Part shown: positions 42,539 through 50,250 of the stretch, one piece after another | How positions within the stretch are numbered: position 1 is the first letter of the stretch | Layout of the letters: each line of letters starts with the position of its first letter | Source of the DNA: Agromyces cerinus subsp. cerinus | GTDB taxonomy: Bacteria > Actinomycetota > Actinomycetes > Actinomycetales > Microbacteriaceae | NCBI RefSeq assembly: GCF_900142065.1 | Contig: NZ_FSRJ01000005.1 | Coordinates: forward strand, 213,287 to 277,286 | Length of the DNA: 64,000 bases | Direction of reading: 5' to 3' | The notes under the pieces: generated by a model | Seen by the model: the letters and a program-made list of their open reading frames with translations, nothing else | What the model was told of the DNA's origin: nothing | The model's database searches: none | Translations under genes and position numbers: made by a program

Positions 42539-44128
42539 TCACTCCCCGCTGTGCACGAGCCTTCCACCGGTGAACGTCGCCCGCACGGGGATCTCGGAGA
42601 TCCCCTCGGGGTCGGTGCGACGAGGGTCGGCGCCGAGCGCCACGAAGTCCGCGAGGAATCCGGGTGCCAGGCGCCCCTTGCGCGCCTCTTCGCCCGTCGC
42701 CGTCGCTGAACCGGTCGTATAGACGCCGATCGCCTCCTCGACGGTGATCGCCTGGGATCCCCCGACCCGCGCACCGTCGACCCCCCTTCGCGTCACCATC
42801 GACTGGATCGCGCCGAGCGGCTGGATCGGGCTCGCCGGGTGGTCGGTCGACGCGGCGACGGGCACCCCGGCGTCGAGGAACGCCCGGTGCGCGAACAGCC
42901 GCTCGACCCGGTCCGCGCCGTACCACTCCTCCAGCCGCCCGCCGTAGAAGCGCGCGTACGCCGAGAACGGCACGACCGTCAGCCCGAGCCCGGCGATCCG
43001 CGCGATGATCTCGTCGTCGACGATGCTGCAGTGCTCGATGCGGTGGCGCACGCCGGTCTGCACGGTGCGCGCTGCAGTCTCGTATGCCTGCAGCAGCATC
43101 CGGATCGCGACGTCGCCGTTGGCGTGGATCGCGAGCCGGTTGCCGTCGCGGTGCACGCGCCCGACCAGTGCGTCGAGCTCCTCCTGCGTGCTGATCAGCA
43201 TGCCGTGGTCGTGCGTGCCGCCGAACGGCTCGGAGACACGGCAGGTCCGCCCGCCGATCGCGCCGTCGACGAACGCCTTGACGCCCGCGACGCGCAGCCA
43301 CTCGTCGCCGAAGTCGGTGCCGAGCCCGAGCCCGCGGTACTCCTCGTAGCGTTCCGCGGCGAGGAGCATGGCCACGCGGATGCCGCGGCCGCCCTGCGCC
43401 CTGGCCATCGAGTGGATCTCGAGCTGCTGGGGCCCGACGAACGCGTCGCACGTCGAGGTGATGCCGACGGCGTTCCATTCGGCGACCACCCGCGCGTACT
43501 CCGCCATGACATCGGCGGGCTCTGGCGTCGGCAGCGGTGCGAGCGCGTCGCCCGGCCGGCTGACGTACCGGCCGAGGAGCGCGCGCTCGTAGACCCGGCC
43601 GTCGAGCCGCCCGTGCGCGTCGCGCCCGTAGCTCCCACCCGCGATGTCGGGGGCGTCCTCGGCGACGCCGAGCTCCTCGAGCGCACGGCTGTTGAGCACC
43701 GCCCAGTGGGCCGACACGTGCCGCACGATCACCGGCGTCGTCGGGGCCGCCGCGTCGAGCATCGCCCGATCGATCCGACCGGTCACCGAGTCGTCGTAGT
43801 TGCCGGCGAGCACCCATCCCCGACGCGACGCCGCGCGGTCGCGGACCGCGTCGAGCAGCCCTTCTGCGCCGATGACGCTCGCCGGCGAGACATCCAGGTC
43901 GAGACGGGACTGGACGGTGTCGGCGAGGTGCGCGTGCGCGTCATTGAACCCCGGCACGACGACCGCATCCCCGAGATCGACGACCTCGGCGCCCGGGTAC
44001 CGATCGCTCAGTTCAGCGAAGGTGCCGCTCGCGCTGATCCGCTCCCCGGCCACGGCGAGCGCCTCGGGCCGGGTGCCGTCCTGGCTGATGATCGTTCCGG
44101 CTCGGTACAGCACCGGGCTCTGCCTCAT
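42539..44128 (-). CDS. YtcJ-type amidohydrolase (first copy)
   Basis: This 529-residue metal-dependent amidohydrolase has the entry motif GFNDAHAHL with metal-binding H65 and H67. IHANGDVAIRMLLQAY and RIEHCSIV supply the later metal and acid/base His, and the C-terminal ASTDHPASPIQP carries the catalytic Asp. YtcJ-type enzymes deacylate N-acyl or carbamoyl amides in the cytosol; several are called exoenzyme regulatory proteins without experimental basis. It follows an MHS-family transporter by 30 bp on the same strand, suggesting uptake then hydrolysis. The ATG at 44128 follows GGAGG by 5 nt, making the more upstream ATG at 44140 less likely. Confidence 0.85.
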   Translation of the reverse strand: MRQSPVLYRAGTIISQDGTRPEALAVAGERISASGTFAELSDRYPGAEVVDLGDAVVVPGFNDAHAHLADTVQSRLDLDVSPASVIGAEGLLDAVRDRAASRRGWVLAGNYDDSVTGRIDRAMLDAAAPTTPVIVRHVSAHWAVLNSRALEELGVAEDAPDIAGGSYGRDAHGRLDGRVYERALLGRYVSRPGDALAPLPTPEPADVMAEYARVVAEWNAVGITSTCDAFVGPQQLEIHSMARAQGGRGIRVAMLLAAERYEEYRGLGLGTDFGDEWLRVAGVKAFVDGAIGGRTCRVSEPFGGTHDHGMLISTQEELDALVGRVHRDGNRLAIHANGDVAIRMLLQAYETAARTVQTGVRHRIEHCSIVDDEIIARIAGLGLTVVPFSAYARFYGGRLEEWYGADRVERLFAHRAFLDAGVPVAASTDHPASPIQPLGAIQSMVTRRGVDGARVGGSQAITVEEAIGVYTTGSATATGEEARKGRLAPGFLADFVALGADPRRTDPEGISEIPVRATFTGGRLVHSGE

Positions 44129-44158
44129 GTCGACCTCCATAGATTCAATTCCCGCCGT

Positions 44159-45505
44159 TCATGCGGATGCCGTCACGGCCGGCTCGACCGCGTCATCCGC
44201 CGTGGCCGGCGCGGCCTGCGCCGTCGCCAGGGGCTTCCTGCGCAGTCGCTCGGCCAGGGCCGCGGTGCAGACGAGGCTGATGGCGATGAGCAGGATCTGG
44301 TAGCCGGCGACGCCCCAGATCTCGTTGCCGAAGCCGGTCAGGAGCGACTGGGCGACGAGCGGTGTCGCTCCGCCGACGATGGTGGCGCACAGCTGGTAGG
44401 CGATCGAGAGACCGGTGTAGCGGACGGCGGGCGGGAATGCGCCCGCGAGGAATCCCGCGAGCACCGCGAAGTACGAGGCGGTCATCACGGTGGTCAGCGC
44501 GAGGCCGAACGTGATCGCGGCCGGGTCGCCGGTGTTGATCAGCAGGTACGTCGGGATCGTGACCAGGAGACTGCCCGTCAGGGTGATGAGCATGAGCCTG
44601 CTGATGCCGATGCGGTGCGCGACGATCGCGGCCACCGGTTGCACGAAGAACTGCAGGATCGCGATCACGAGCAGGATGTTGAGCACGGTGGGCCGCGGCA
44701 CCTCGAGGATCCCGGTCGTCCACGACAGCGTGAAGGTGTTGTTGAAGTACGCGATGGCGATGCCGATGGCGCTCGCACCCATGCCGAGGAAGATCGAGGC
44801 CGGGGCGACCTTGAAGACCTCGACGATCGGGGCCCTCGCCACGGTGTGCGACTTCTTGAGCTCGGTGAACGCGGCGGTCTCCTCGAGGTTCAGGCGCACG
44901 AGGAGCGCGACGAGCACGAGCACCGCCGAGAAGAGGAACGGCACGCGCCATCCCCATGCCATGAACTGCTCGTCGGGCAGTCGGCTCACGAGGAGGAAGG
45001 CGAGCGTGGCGAGGATCGACCCCGCAGGCGAGCCCTGCTGCACCCACATGCCGGCCAGACCGCGCCGACGTTCGGGGCTGTTCTCGGTCGCGAGGGTCAC
45101 TGCACCGCCCCACTCGCCGCCGAGGCCGAGCCCCTGCAGCGCCCGCAGCACGACGAGCAGCACCGGCGCCCAGACGCCGATGGTCGCGTAGCCGGGAAGC
45201 ACGCCGATCAGGGTCGTGGCGATGCCCGTCAGCAGCAGGGTCGCGACGAGGGTGCCGCGTCGGCCGAAGCGATCGCCGAGGTGGCCGAAGATGAGTCCGC
45301 CGATCGGGCGGGCGATGAAGCCGACCCAGAAGGTGGCGAATGCGGCGAGCAGGCCGACGGTCGGCGATGCCTCGGGGAAGAAGACCGGCCCGAACACGAG
45401 CGCGGCTGCGGTGCCGAACAGGAAGAAGTCGTACCACTCGATCGTCGTCCCGACGAAGGTGGCGGCGGCGGTCTTGATCTCGGTCGACCGTGTCGACGAT
45501 GACAT
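44159..45505 (-). CDS. MHS-family MFS transporter (metabolite:H+ symporter)
   Basis: This 448-residue protein has about 12 membrane segments and the MHS marks: GTTIEWYDFFLFGTAAAL near the N terminus, GHLGDRFGRRGTLV in the first loop, and LQGLGLGGEWGGAVTL. Members carry organic acids, shikimate, proline/betaine or aromatic carboxylates with protons. The downstream amidohydrolase gene points to a carboxylated N-acyl or ureido compound as cargo (inference). It is divergent from a LysR-type regulator with a 93-bp shared region. Confidence 0.9.
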   Translation of the reverse strand: MSSSTRSTEIKTAAATFVGTTIEWYDFFLFGTAAALVFGPVFFPEASPTVGLLAAFATFWVGFIARPIGGLIFGHLGDRFGRRGTLVATLLLTGIATTLIGVLPGYATIGVWAPVLLVVLRALQGLGLGGEWGGAVTLATENSPERRRGLAGMWVQQGSPAGSILATLAFLLVSRLPDEQFMAWGWRVPFLFSAVLVLVALLVRLNLEETAAFTELKKSHTVARAPIVEVFKVAPASIFLGMGASAIGIAIAYFNNTFTLSWTTGILEVPRPTVLNILLVIAILQFFVQPVAAIVAHRIGISRLMLITLTGSLLVTIPTYLLINTGDPAAITFGLALTTVMTASYFAVLAGFLAGAFPPAVRYTGLSIAYQLCATIVGGATPLVAQSLLTGFGNEIWGVAGYQILLIAISLVCTAALAERLRRKPLATAQAAPATADDAVEPAVTASA

Positions 45506-45570
45506 GGTGTCTCCTGGAAACGGGGCACCTGCGGCCCGGGTCCCACCATCACATCAGTCGAGGCCTATGC

Positions 45571-45582
45571 TGTCGAATGACA
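45571..45582. promoter_or_regulatory. Candidate LysR-binding site
   Basis: TGTCGAATGACA is a perfect 4+4 dyad with a 4-bp centre, in the 93-bp gap between the MHS transporter and LysR genes. It has the general T-N10/11-A form of LysR boxes. Position rather than sequence is the main support. Confidence 0.35.
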
Positions 45583-45598
45583 CTTTCTTTGGATATCC

Positions 45599-46492
45599 AT
45601 GTTGAACGCGCATAACCTCCCCGACCTCCGCGTGCTGGCGCATTTCCTCACGGTCGTCGAAGCCGGCTCGGTGACGAGAGCCGCATCGATGCTGCGCATC
45701 ACGCAGCCGGCCCTGTCCCGTCAGATGCAGCAGCTCGAGCAGCGCCTCGGCACGCGATTGTTCGACCGCACGACGACGGGCGTGCGACCGAGCTCCGCCG
45801 GCCTCACGCTGGTCCCGCTCGTGCGCAGCCTCATCGATCGCGCGGAAGGGGTGCAGCGCGCGGTCGAACAGCTCACCGCCGACGCCCCCGTGCGGTTCAG
45901 GGCCGCCTGCCCCGAGGCCACCGTGCGCGGGGTGATCGCGCCGTTCGTCGCCGAGACGTCCGCCCCGATCACCGGTACGGAGATCGACCTCGCGGTGCGC
46001 GTCTACGACCACGTCATCGGCCGCAGCGCCGACCTGGCGGTGAACACGCTGCCGCCGCCGCTCGGCCTCGAGTCCGAGCTCATCGACTCGGCACCCGTCC
46101 AGGTCCACGTGACGCCGGGGCATCCGCTCGCCGAACTGGAGTCGATCGACGCGAGCGACCTCGTCGACGCATCGATCATCGTGCTCGCCTCGGGCTCGGG
46201 CCTCCGGCAAGTGGTCGATCGCGCCCTGTGGCCGGTACGGGACCGGATCACGATCGTCGCCGAACCGTCGTCGTCCGATCTCGCGATGGCGCTCGCGTCG
46301 ACCGGGGCCGGCATCTGCATCGACGTCGTCGGACCCCAGTTCGGACTCGTCGGGCGCACCTTCACCTCCGATCGGCAGCGGGTCATGATGCCGATCTACG
46401 CCGCCTGGGAGGCCGACCACTTCGCCGCGGACCAGCTGCGCTCGCTCGCCGGCGCGCTGACGGCGTGGTCGAGCGGGCGCGTCCGCGACTGA
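45599..46492 (+). CDS. LysR-family transcriptional regulator
   Basis: This 297-residue protein has an N-terminal winged helix-turn-helix (about residues 8-66) with LAHFLTVVEAGSVTRAASMLRITQPALSRQMQQLEQRLGTRLFDRTTTGV. A LysR effector-binding domain follows from about residue 95. It is divergent from the MHS transporter and amidohydrolase genes, so these are the expected targets, induced by the transported compound or a product. The N terminus matches the family from the ATG at 45599, though only a weak GGAT precedes it. Confidence 0.9.
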   Translation: MLNAHNLPDLRVLAHFLTVVEAGSVTRAASMLRITQPALSRQMQQLEQRLGTRLFDRTTTGVRPSSAGLTLVPLVRSLIDRAEGVQRAVEQLTADAPVRFRAACPEATVRGVIAPFVAETSAPITGTEIDLAVRVYDHVIGRSADLAVNTLPPPLGLESELIDSAPVQVHVTPGHPLAELESIDASDLVDASIIVLASGSGLRQVVDRALWPVRDRITIVAEPSSSDLAMALASTGAGICIDVVGPQFGLVGRTFTSDRQRVMMPIYAAWEADHFAADQLRSLAGALTAWSSGRVRD

Positions 46493-46551
46493 CGAGCCGA
46501 GCACGACGCGCCATCCGGCGCCCTCGCACGACGATTCCGCGTTCAGGCTCG

Positions 46552-46573
46552 TGTTGGATTCAACATGTATCCT
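46552..46573 (+). promoter_or_regulatory. Palindrome and -10 of the DsbA-CcdA-GntR operon
   Basis: TGTTGGATTCAACA (46552-46565) has perfect 5-bp arms around GATT. It is followed by TATCCT (46568-46573), a -10-like hexamer 8 nt before the ATG at 46582. No ribosome-binding site is present, so the transcript may be leaderless. The palindrome is a candidate site for the GntR protein encoded in the same operon. Confidence 0.45.
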
Positions 46574-46581
46574 AGGCCGCG

Positions 46582-47343
46582 ATGTCCACGAACACGCCTG
46601 CCCCGAAGCCCGTCCACCCGCTCGCGCGCAAGCTCCGCTTCGCCCGCATCCTGAACGTCGTGCTCGGCGCGATCGCCGCATTCCTGCTCGTCGTCGTGAT
46701 CGCGCTCTCGGTGCCGAGCGCCGCACAGTCACCCGCCGACGCGGCGCAGCCGCCCGCCTCGGACACCGGCTCGGGCACGGGCACCGGCGCGGAGATCGCC
46801 ACTCGCGACCCCGACGACCCGCTCGCGATCGGCGACGTCGACGCCCCCGTGGTGCTCGTCGAGTGGGCGGACTTCCGCTGCCCCTTCTGCGCCGTCGTGA
46901 CCAACGAGACGTTGCCGGTCATCTTCGAGGAGTACGTCGACAAGGGACTCGTTCGCTACGAGTTCCGCGATGTCGCGTTCTTCGGCGACGAGTCGATCGA
47001 CGCCGCCGTCGCCGCCCGTGCCGCGGGCGAACAGGGCAAGTTCCCCGAGTACCTCGAGGCCGTCTTCGCTGCCGCACCCGAGAAGGGCCACCCCGACATG
47101 CCCCGCGAGAAGCTCATCGGCTTCGCCACGGAGGCCGGGGTGCCCGACCTCGCGAAGTTCGAACAGGACCTCGACCGAGCCGACCTCCGCGATGCGGTGC
47201 TCGCGAGCACCGCAGAGGCCCAGAAGCTCGGCGTCACGAGCGTGCCGTTCTTCGTCGCCGGCGACCAGGCGATCGCCGGTGCGCAGCCGATCGAGAACTT
47301 CCGCGCCCTCCTCGACGAGCAGCTGGCCGCGGCCGGCAAGTGA
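46582..47343 (+). CDS. Membrane-anchored DsbA-family thiol oxidoreductase
   Basis: This 253-residue protein has one N-terminal membrane helix (about 26-44), a disordered Ala/Pro/Gly linker, then a thioredoxin-fold DsbA-type domain with active site CPFC (Cys100, Cys103) and cis-Pro loop VTSVPFF. The catalytic domain faces outside the membrane and would form or isomerise disulfides in exported proteins. The downstream CcdA-type gene supplies electrons across the membrane, and the two overlap by GTGA. This pairing suggests a reducing rather than oxidising role, but sequence cannot decide. Confidence 0.9.
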   Translation: MSTNTPAPKPVHPLARKLRFARILNVVLGAIAAFLLVVVIALSVPSAAQSPADAAQPPASDTGSGTGTGAEIATRDPDDPLAIGDVDAPVVLVEWADFRCPFCAVVTNETLPVIFEEYVDKGLVRYEFRDVAFFGDESIDAAVAARAAGEQGKFPEYLEAVFAAAPEKGHPDMPREKLIGFATEAGVPDLAKFEQDLDRADLRDAVLASTAEAQKLGVTSVPFFVAGDQAIAGAQPIENFRALLDEQLAAAGK

Positions 47344-48218
47344 TCGACCTCGGGCTCGCGGGCGCCCTCGTCGGCGGCGTCCTCACCCTGCTGAGCCCCT
47401 GCTCGGTGATGCTGCTGCCGGCGTTCTTCGCCTACGCGTTCACGAGCCCGAGCCGACTGATCGCCCGCACCGGGGTCTTCTACCTCGGTCTCATCACGAC
47501 CCTCGTGCCGATCGGCGTGCTCGCCGGCACCGTCGGCGCGTTCGTCAGCACGAACCGCACGACCCTCGTGACGGTCGCCGCGATCGTGATCATCGCGCTC
47601 GGCGCGGTGCAGCTCGCCGGCATCCCATTGCCCGCATTCACCCGCAGCGGGTCGGCAGAGGGCACCGGCGTGGCATCCGTCTACCTGCTCGGCACCGTCT
47701 ACGGGCTCGCCGGGGTGTGCGCAGGGCCCCTGCTCGGCTCAGTGCTGGCGCTCGCCGCGCTCGGCGGGCAGCCGCTCTACGGCGGTGTCGTGCTCGCGGT
47801 CTTCGCGCTCGGCATGACGGTGCCCCTCTTCGTGCTCGCCGTCGCGTGGTCGCGGTCGCCGCGGCTCCGCGGCATGCTGCGCCCGCGCACCGTGCGCATC
47901 GGGCGTTGGACGAACACCTGGACGCAGATCGTCGGGGGCCTCCTCGGCATCGGCATCGGCGTGCTGCTCATCGCCACCGAGGGCACCGCCTCGCTCGGCG
48001 GCGTGCTCGGCGCCTCGCAGCAGTTCGCGGTCGAGAGCTGGGTGCTGGAGCGCACCGCGGGCGTGCCCGACTTCGTCTTCGCCGCGGTCGCGATCGCCGC
48101 GCTGGCGTGCGCGTGGGGCATCCACCGATGGCGCGGCCGGGCGGCACGGCGAGCGGATGCCTCGGGCACCGACTCCCCCGAGGCGGCCGGCGTCGCCCGC
48201 GAAGGCGACGGTTCATGA
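47340..48218 (+). CDS. CcdA/DsbD-type transmembrane thiol-electron carrier
   Basis: This 292-residue membrane protein has six or more helices. The two paired Cys are in LTLLSPCSVMLLPAF (Cys21) and GLAGVCAGPLLGS (Cys127), the hallmark of CcdA/DsbD central domains that carry electrons from cytosolic thioredoxin to extracytoplasmic thiols. Its partner is the DsbA-type protein encoded just upstream with a 4-bp GTGA overlap. A C-terminal cytoplasmic tail is basic. Start GTG at 47340 is fixed by the overlap. The next gene also overlaps it (ATGA). Confidence 0.88.
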   Translation: MIDLGLAGALVGGVLTLLSPCSVMLLPAFFAYAFTSPSRLIARTGVFYLGLITTLVPIGVLAGTVGAFVSTNRTTLVTVAAIVIIALGAVQLAGIPLPAFTRSGSAEGTGVASVYLLGTVYGLAGVCAGPLLGSVLALAALGGQPLYGGVVLAVFALGMTVPLFVLAVAWSRSPRLRGMLRPRTVRIGRWTNTWTQIVGGLLGIGIGVLLIATEGTASLGGVLGASQQFAVESWVLERTAGVPDFVFAAVAIAALACAWGIHRWRGRAARRADASGTDSPEAAGVAREGDGS

Positions 48219-48925
48219 CCGAAGCCGCCGGCACGATTCCCCCAGCGGATGCACCGGGGCCGCGGCCCGGCCATGATGGTGGAATGCCGACCGTCGACAG
48301 CGCCGCAGAGCGCGCCCGCACCGCGATCCGCGCCGGGATCCTCGACGGCACCCACCGGCCCGACACGATGCTCAGCGAGAACGAGCTCGCCGCGCAGCTC
48401 GGCATGAGCCGCACGCCCGTGCGGGCCGCGCTCACCCGGCTGCAGGACGAGGGCTGGATCACGATCTACCCGAAGCGCGGCGCACTCGTGCGATCGCTCA
48501 GCGACCCCGAGATCGCCGACCTCGCAGACGCCCGGCTGATCCTCGAGGCCGCCGGGGTGCAGCGCGCGACCACGGCGGCACGGCAGGCACTCGCCGACCG
48601 GCTCGAGCCGACACTCGTCGCACAGCGTGCCGCCCTCGAGGCCCGCGACCTCGACGGCTTCGTGACCCTGACGATCGCCTTCCATCGCTCGTTCGTGGAG
48701 GCCGGCGGCAATCGCACCCTCGCCGAGATCGGCGACCGGCTCACCGCGCGGCAGCGGCTGCTGCTGAGCGCCCACCGGGATTCGCTCTTCGAGCGGTCCG
48801 ACCAGGTCATCGACGAGCATCGCGCCCTCATCGAGCGGCTGCGCGCCGACGACCCCGCCGGGTTCGCCGAGGCCCTGCGCACCCATCTGATGGACACGCA
48901 CGGCCCCGAACTGGGCCCGATCTAG
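48215..48925 (+). CDS. GntR-family regulator (FadR/FCD type)
   Basis: This protein of about 236 residues has an N-terminal winged helix (AAERARTAIRAGILDGTHRPDTMLSENELAAQLGMSRTPVRAALTRLQDEGWI) and a C-terminal all-helical FCD ligand domain (ADARLILEAAGVQRATTAARQALADRLEP). FCD proteins bind organic acids or sugar acids through a metal site. Its start at 48215 overlaps the CcdA stop by ATGA; an alternative ATG at 48284 would give 213 residues and a more usual N terminus. Co-transcription with thiol-redox genes is unusual. The divergent candidates it might control are not adjacent; the next gene is convergent. Confidence 0.85.
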   Translation: MTEAAGTIPPADAPGPRPGHDGGMPTVDSAAERARTAIRAGILDGTHRPDTMLSENELAAQLGMSRTPVRAALTRLQDEGWITIYPKRGALVRSLSDPEIADLADARLILEAAGVQRATTAARQALADRLEPTLVAQRAALEARDLDGFVTLTIAFHRSFVEAGGNRTLAEIGDRLTARQRLLLSAHRDSLFERSDQVIDEHRALIERLRADDPAGFAEALRTHLMDTHGPELGPI

Positions 48926-48939
48926 CTGGTGGGTGCGAG

Positions 48940-50205
48940 TCAGTCGTCGGCGGGCACCGGCACCGTCAGGCTCGCCCGCTCGTTCAGCAGCTCGGGCACG
49001 AAGCCCGCCGCCTGCTTGTAGCGGTTCGCGATCTCGGCGCGCTCGGCGTAGGGCACGACGAGTTCGATGTCGCCGAAGCCGCCGGGAGCGCGCTCGTAGG
49101 CGAGCTGCATGACCTGCTCCGGTCCCATCGATCGGTTGCTGAGGGTGAGCGCCGTCGTACGGGGACGGCGCTCGGCCTCGTACGCGCCGAGCGCGTCGTC
49201 GATCGAGTCGACCGTGCCGACCTGGAACGCCAGTGTGCGGGCGTCGATGATGGCCTGCGACGCACCGTTCGAACCGATCGGGTACATTGCGTGCGCGGCG
49301 TCGCCGAGCAGCGTCTGCGAGCCGAAGGTCCAGCGCTCGACCGGGTCGCGATCGACCATCGGGTACTCGAGGATCTCGTCGGCGGCGGAGATAACTGCCG
49401 GCACGTCGAGCCATCCGAAGTCCCAGTCGGCGAAGCGGCCGAGCACCGCGCTCGGGTCGGCGCCGCGGTTCCAGTCGCTCGCACCCGGCTCGGGGTCTTC
49501 GGAGCGGTACTCGGCGATGAAGTTCACCGTCTGGAGGCCGTCGTCGCCGACCGCCGACAGCGGGTAGGCCACGAACTTCTGCATGGCATCGCCCGCCATG
49601 ATCATGGTGAGCCCGTCGAGGTAGGGCCGCACGCGAGCCGTGCCGCGCCAGAGGATCAGGCCGTTCCACACCGGCGCACCCTCGTCGGGGTACTGCTGGC
49701 GGCGCAGCGCGCTGTGGATGCCGTCGGCGCCGATCACGACGTCGGCCGTCACCCGGGTGCCGGCGTCGGGCCCGCCGACGACGGCGACGCTCGTGCGCCC
49801 GCCCTCGCTGCGGGCGTCGCCGACCGGGCTGCCGAGGCGGATCGCGTCGGCGCCGAGCCGCTCGAGCACGGCGTCGCGCAGCAGCAGCTGCAGGCGGCCC
49901 CGGTGCACCGAGTACTGCGGCCAGTGGTACCCGGCCGCCCGCCCGCGCGGCTCGGTCCAGATCTGCTGACCGTGTCGGTTGAAGTACGAGAGGGTGCTCG
50001 TGGCGACGCCGAGCTCGGCGAGCTCGTCTCCGAGCCCGAGCTCGGTGAGCTCGCGCACGGCGTGCGGCAACAGGTTGATGCCGACGCCGAGCGGCCGGAT
50101 CTCGGACACGGACTCGTACAGGGTCACGTCGTCGATGCCCGCCGCGTGCAGCGAGAGCGCCGTCGTCAGGCCGCCGATGCCGGCGCCCGCGATGAGGACG
50201 TTCAT
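48940..50205 (-). CDS. FAD-dependent monooxygenase (class A)
   Basis: This 421-residue single-component flavoprotein monooxygenase has FAD-binding GAGIGGL (7-13), the VIGADGIHSALR motif (DG fingerprint) around 155-166 and GDAAHAMYPIGSNGASQAI (GD motif) near 297. It would hydroxylate an aromatic or heteroaromatic ring using NAD(P)H and oxygen in the cytosol. It is the last gene of a leftward operon that begins with an amidohydrolase and an Opp importer, so its substrate is probably the amine or acid freed by that amidohydrolase. It converges with the GntR-type gene. Confidence 0.88.
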   Translation of the reverse strand: MNVLIAGAGIGGLTTALSLHAAGIDDVTLYESVSEIRPLGVGINLLPHAVRELTELGLGDELAELGVATSTLSYFNRHGQQIWTEPRGRAAGYHWPQYSVHRGRLQLLLRDAVLERLGADAIRLGSPVGDARSEGGRTSVAVVGGPDAGTRVTADVVIGADGIHSALRRQQYPDEGAPVWNGLILWRGTARVRPYLDGLTMIMAGDAMQKFVAYPLSAVGDDGLQTVNFIAEYRSEDPEPGASDWNRGADPSAVLGRFADWDFGWLDVPAVISAADEILEYPMVDRDPVERWTFGSQTLLGDAAHAMYPIGSNGASQAIIDARTLAFQVGTVDSIDDALGAYEAERRPRTTALTLSNRSMGPEQVMQLAYERAPGGFGDIELVVPYAERAEIANRYKQAAGFVPELLNERASLTVPVPADD

Positions 50206-50250
50206 GGTGTGGTTCTCCAGTTCGATGGTTCGAAGTCGACGCCGACGCGC

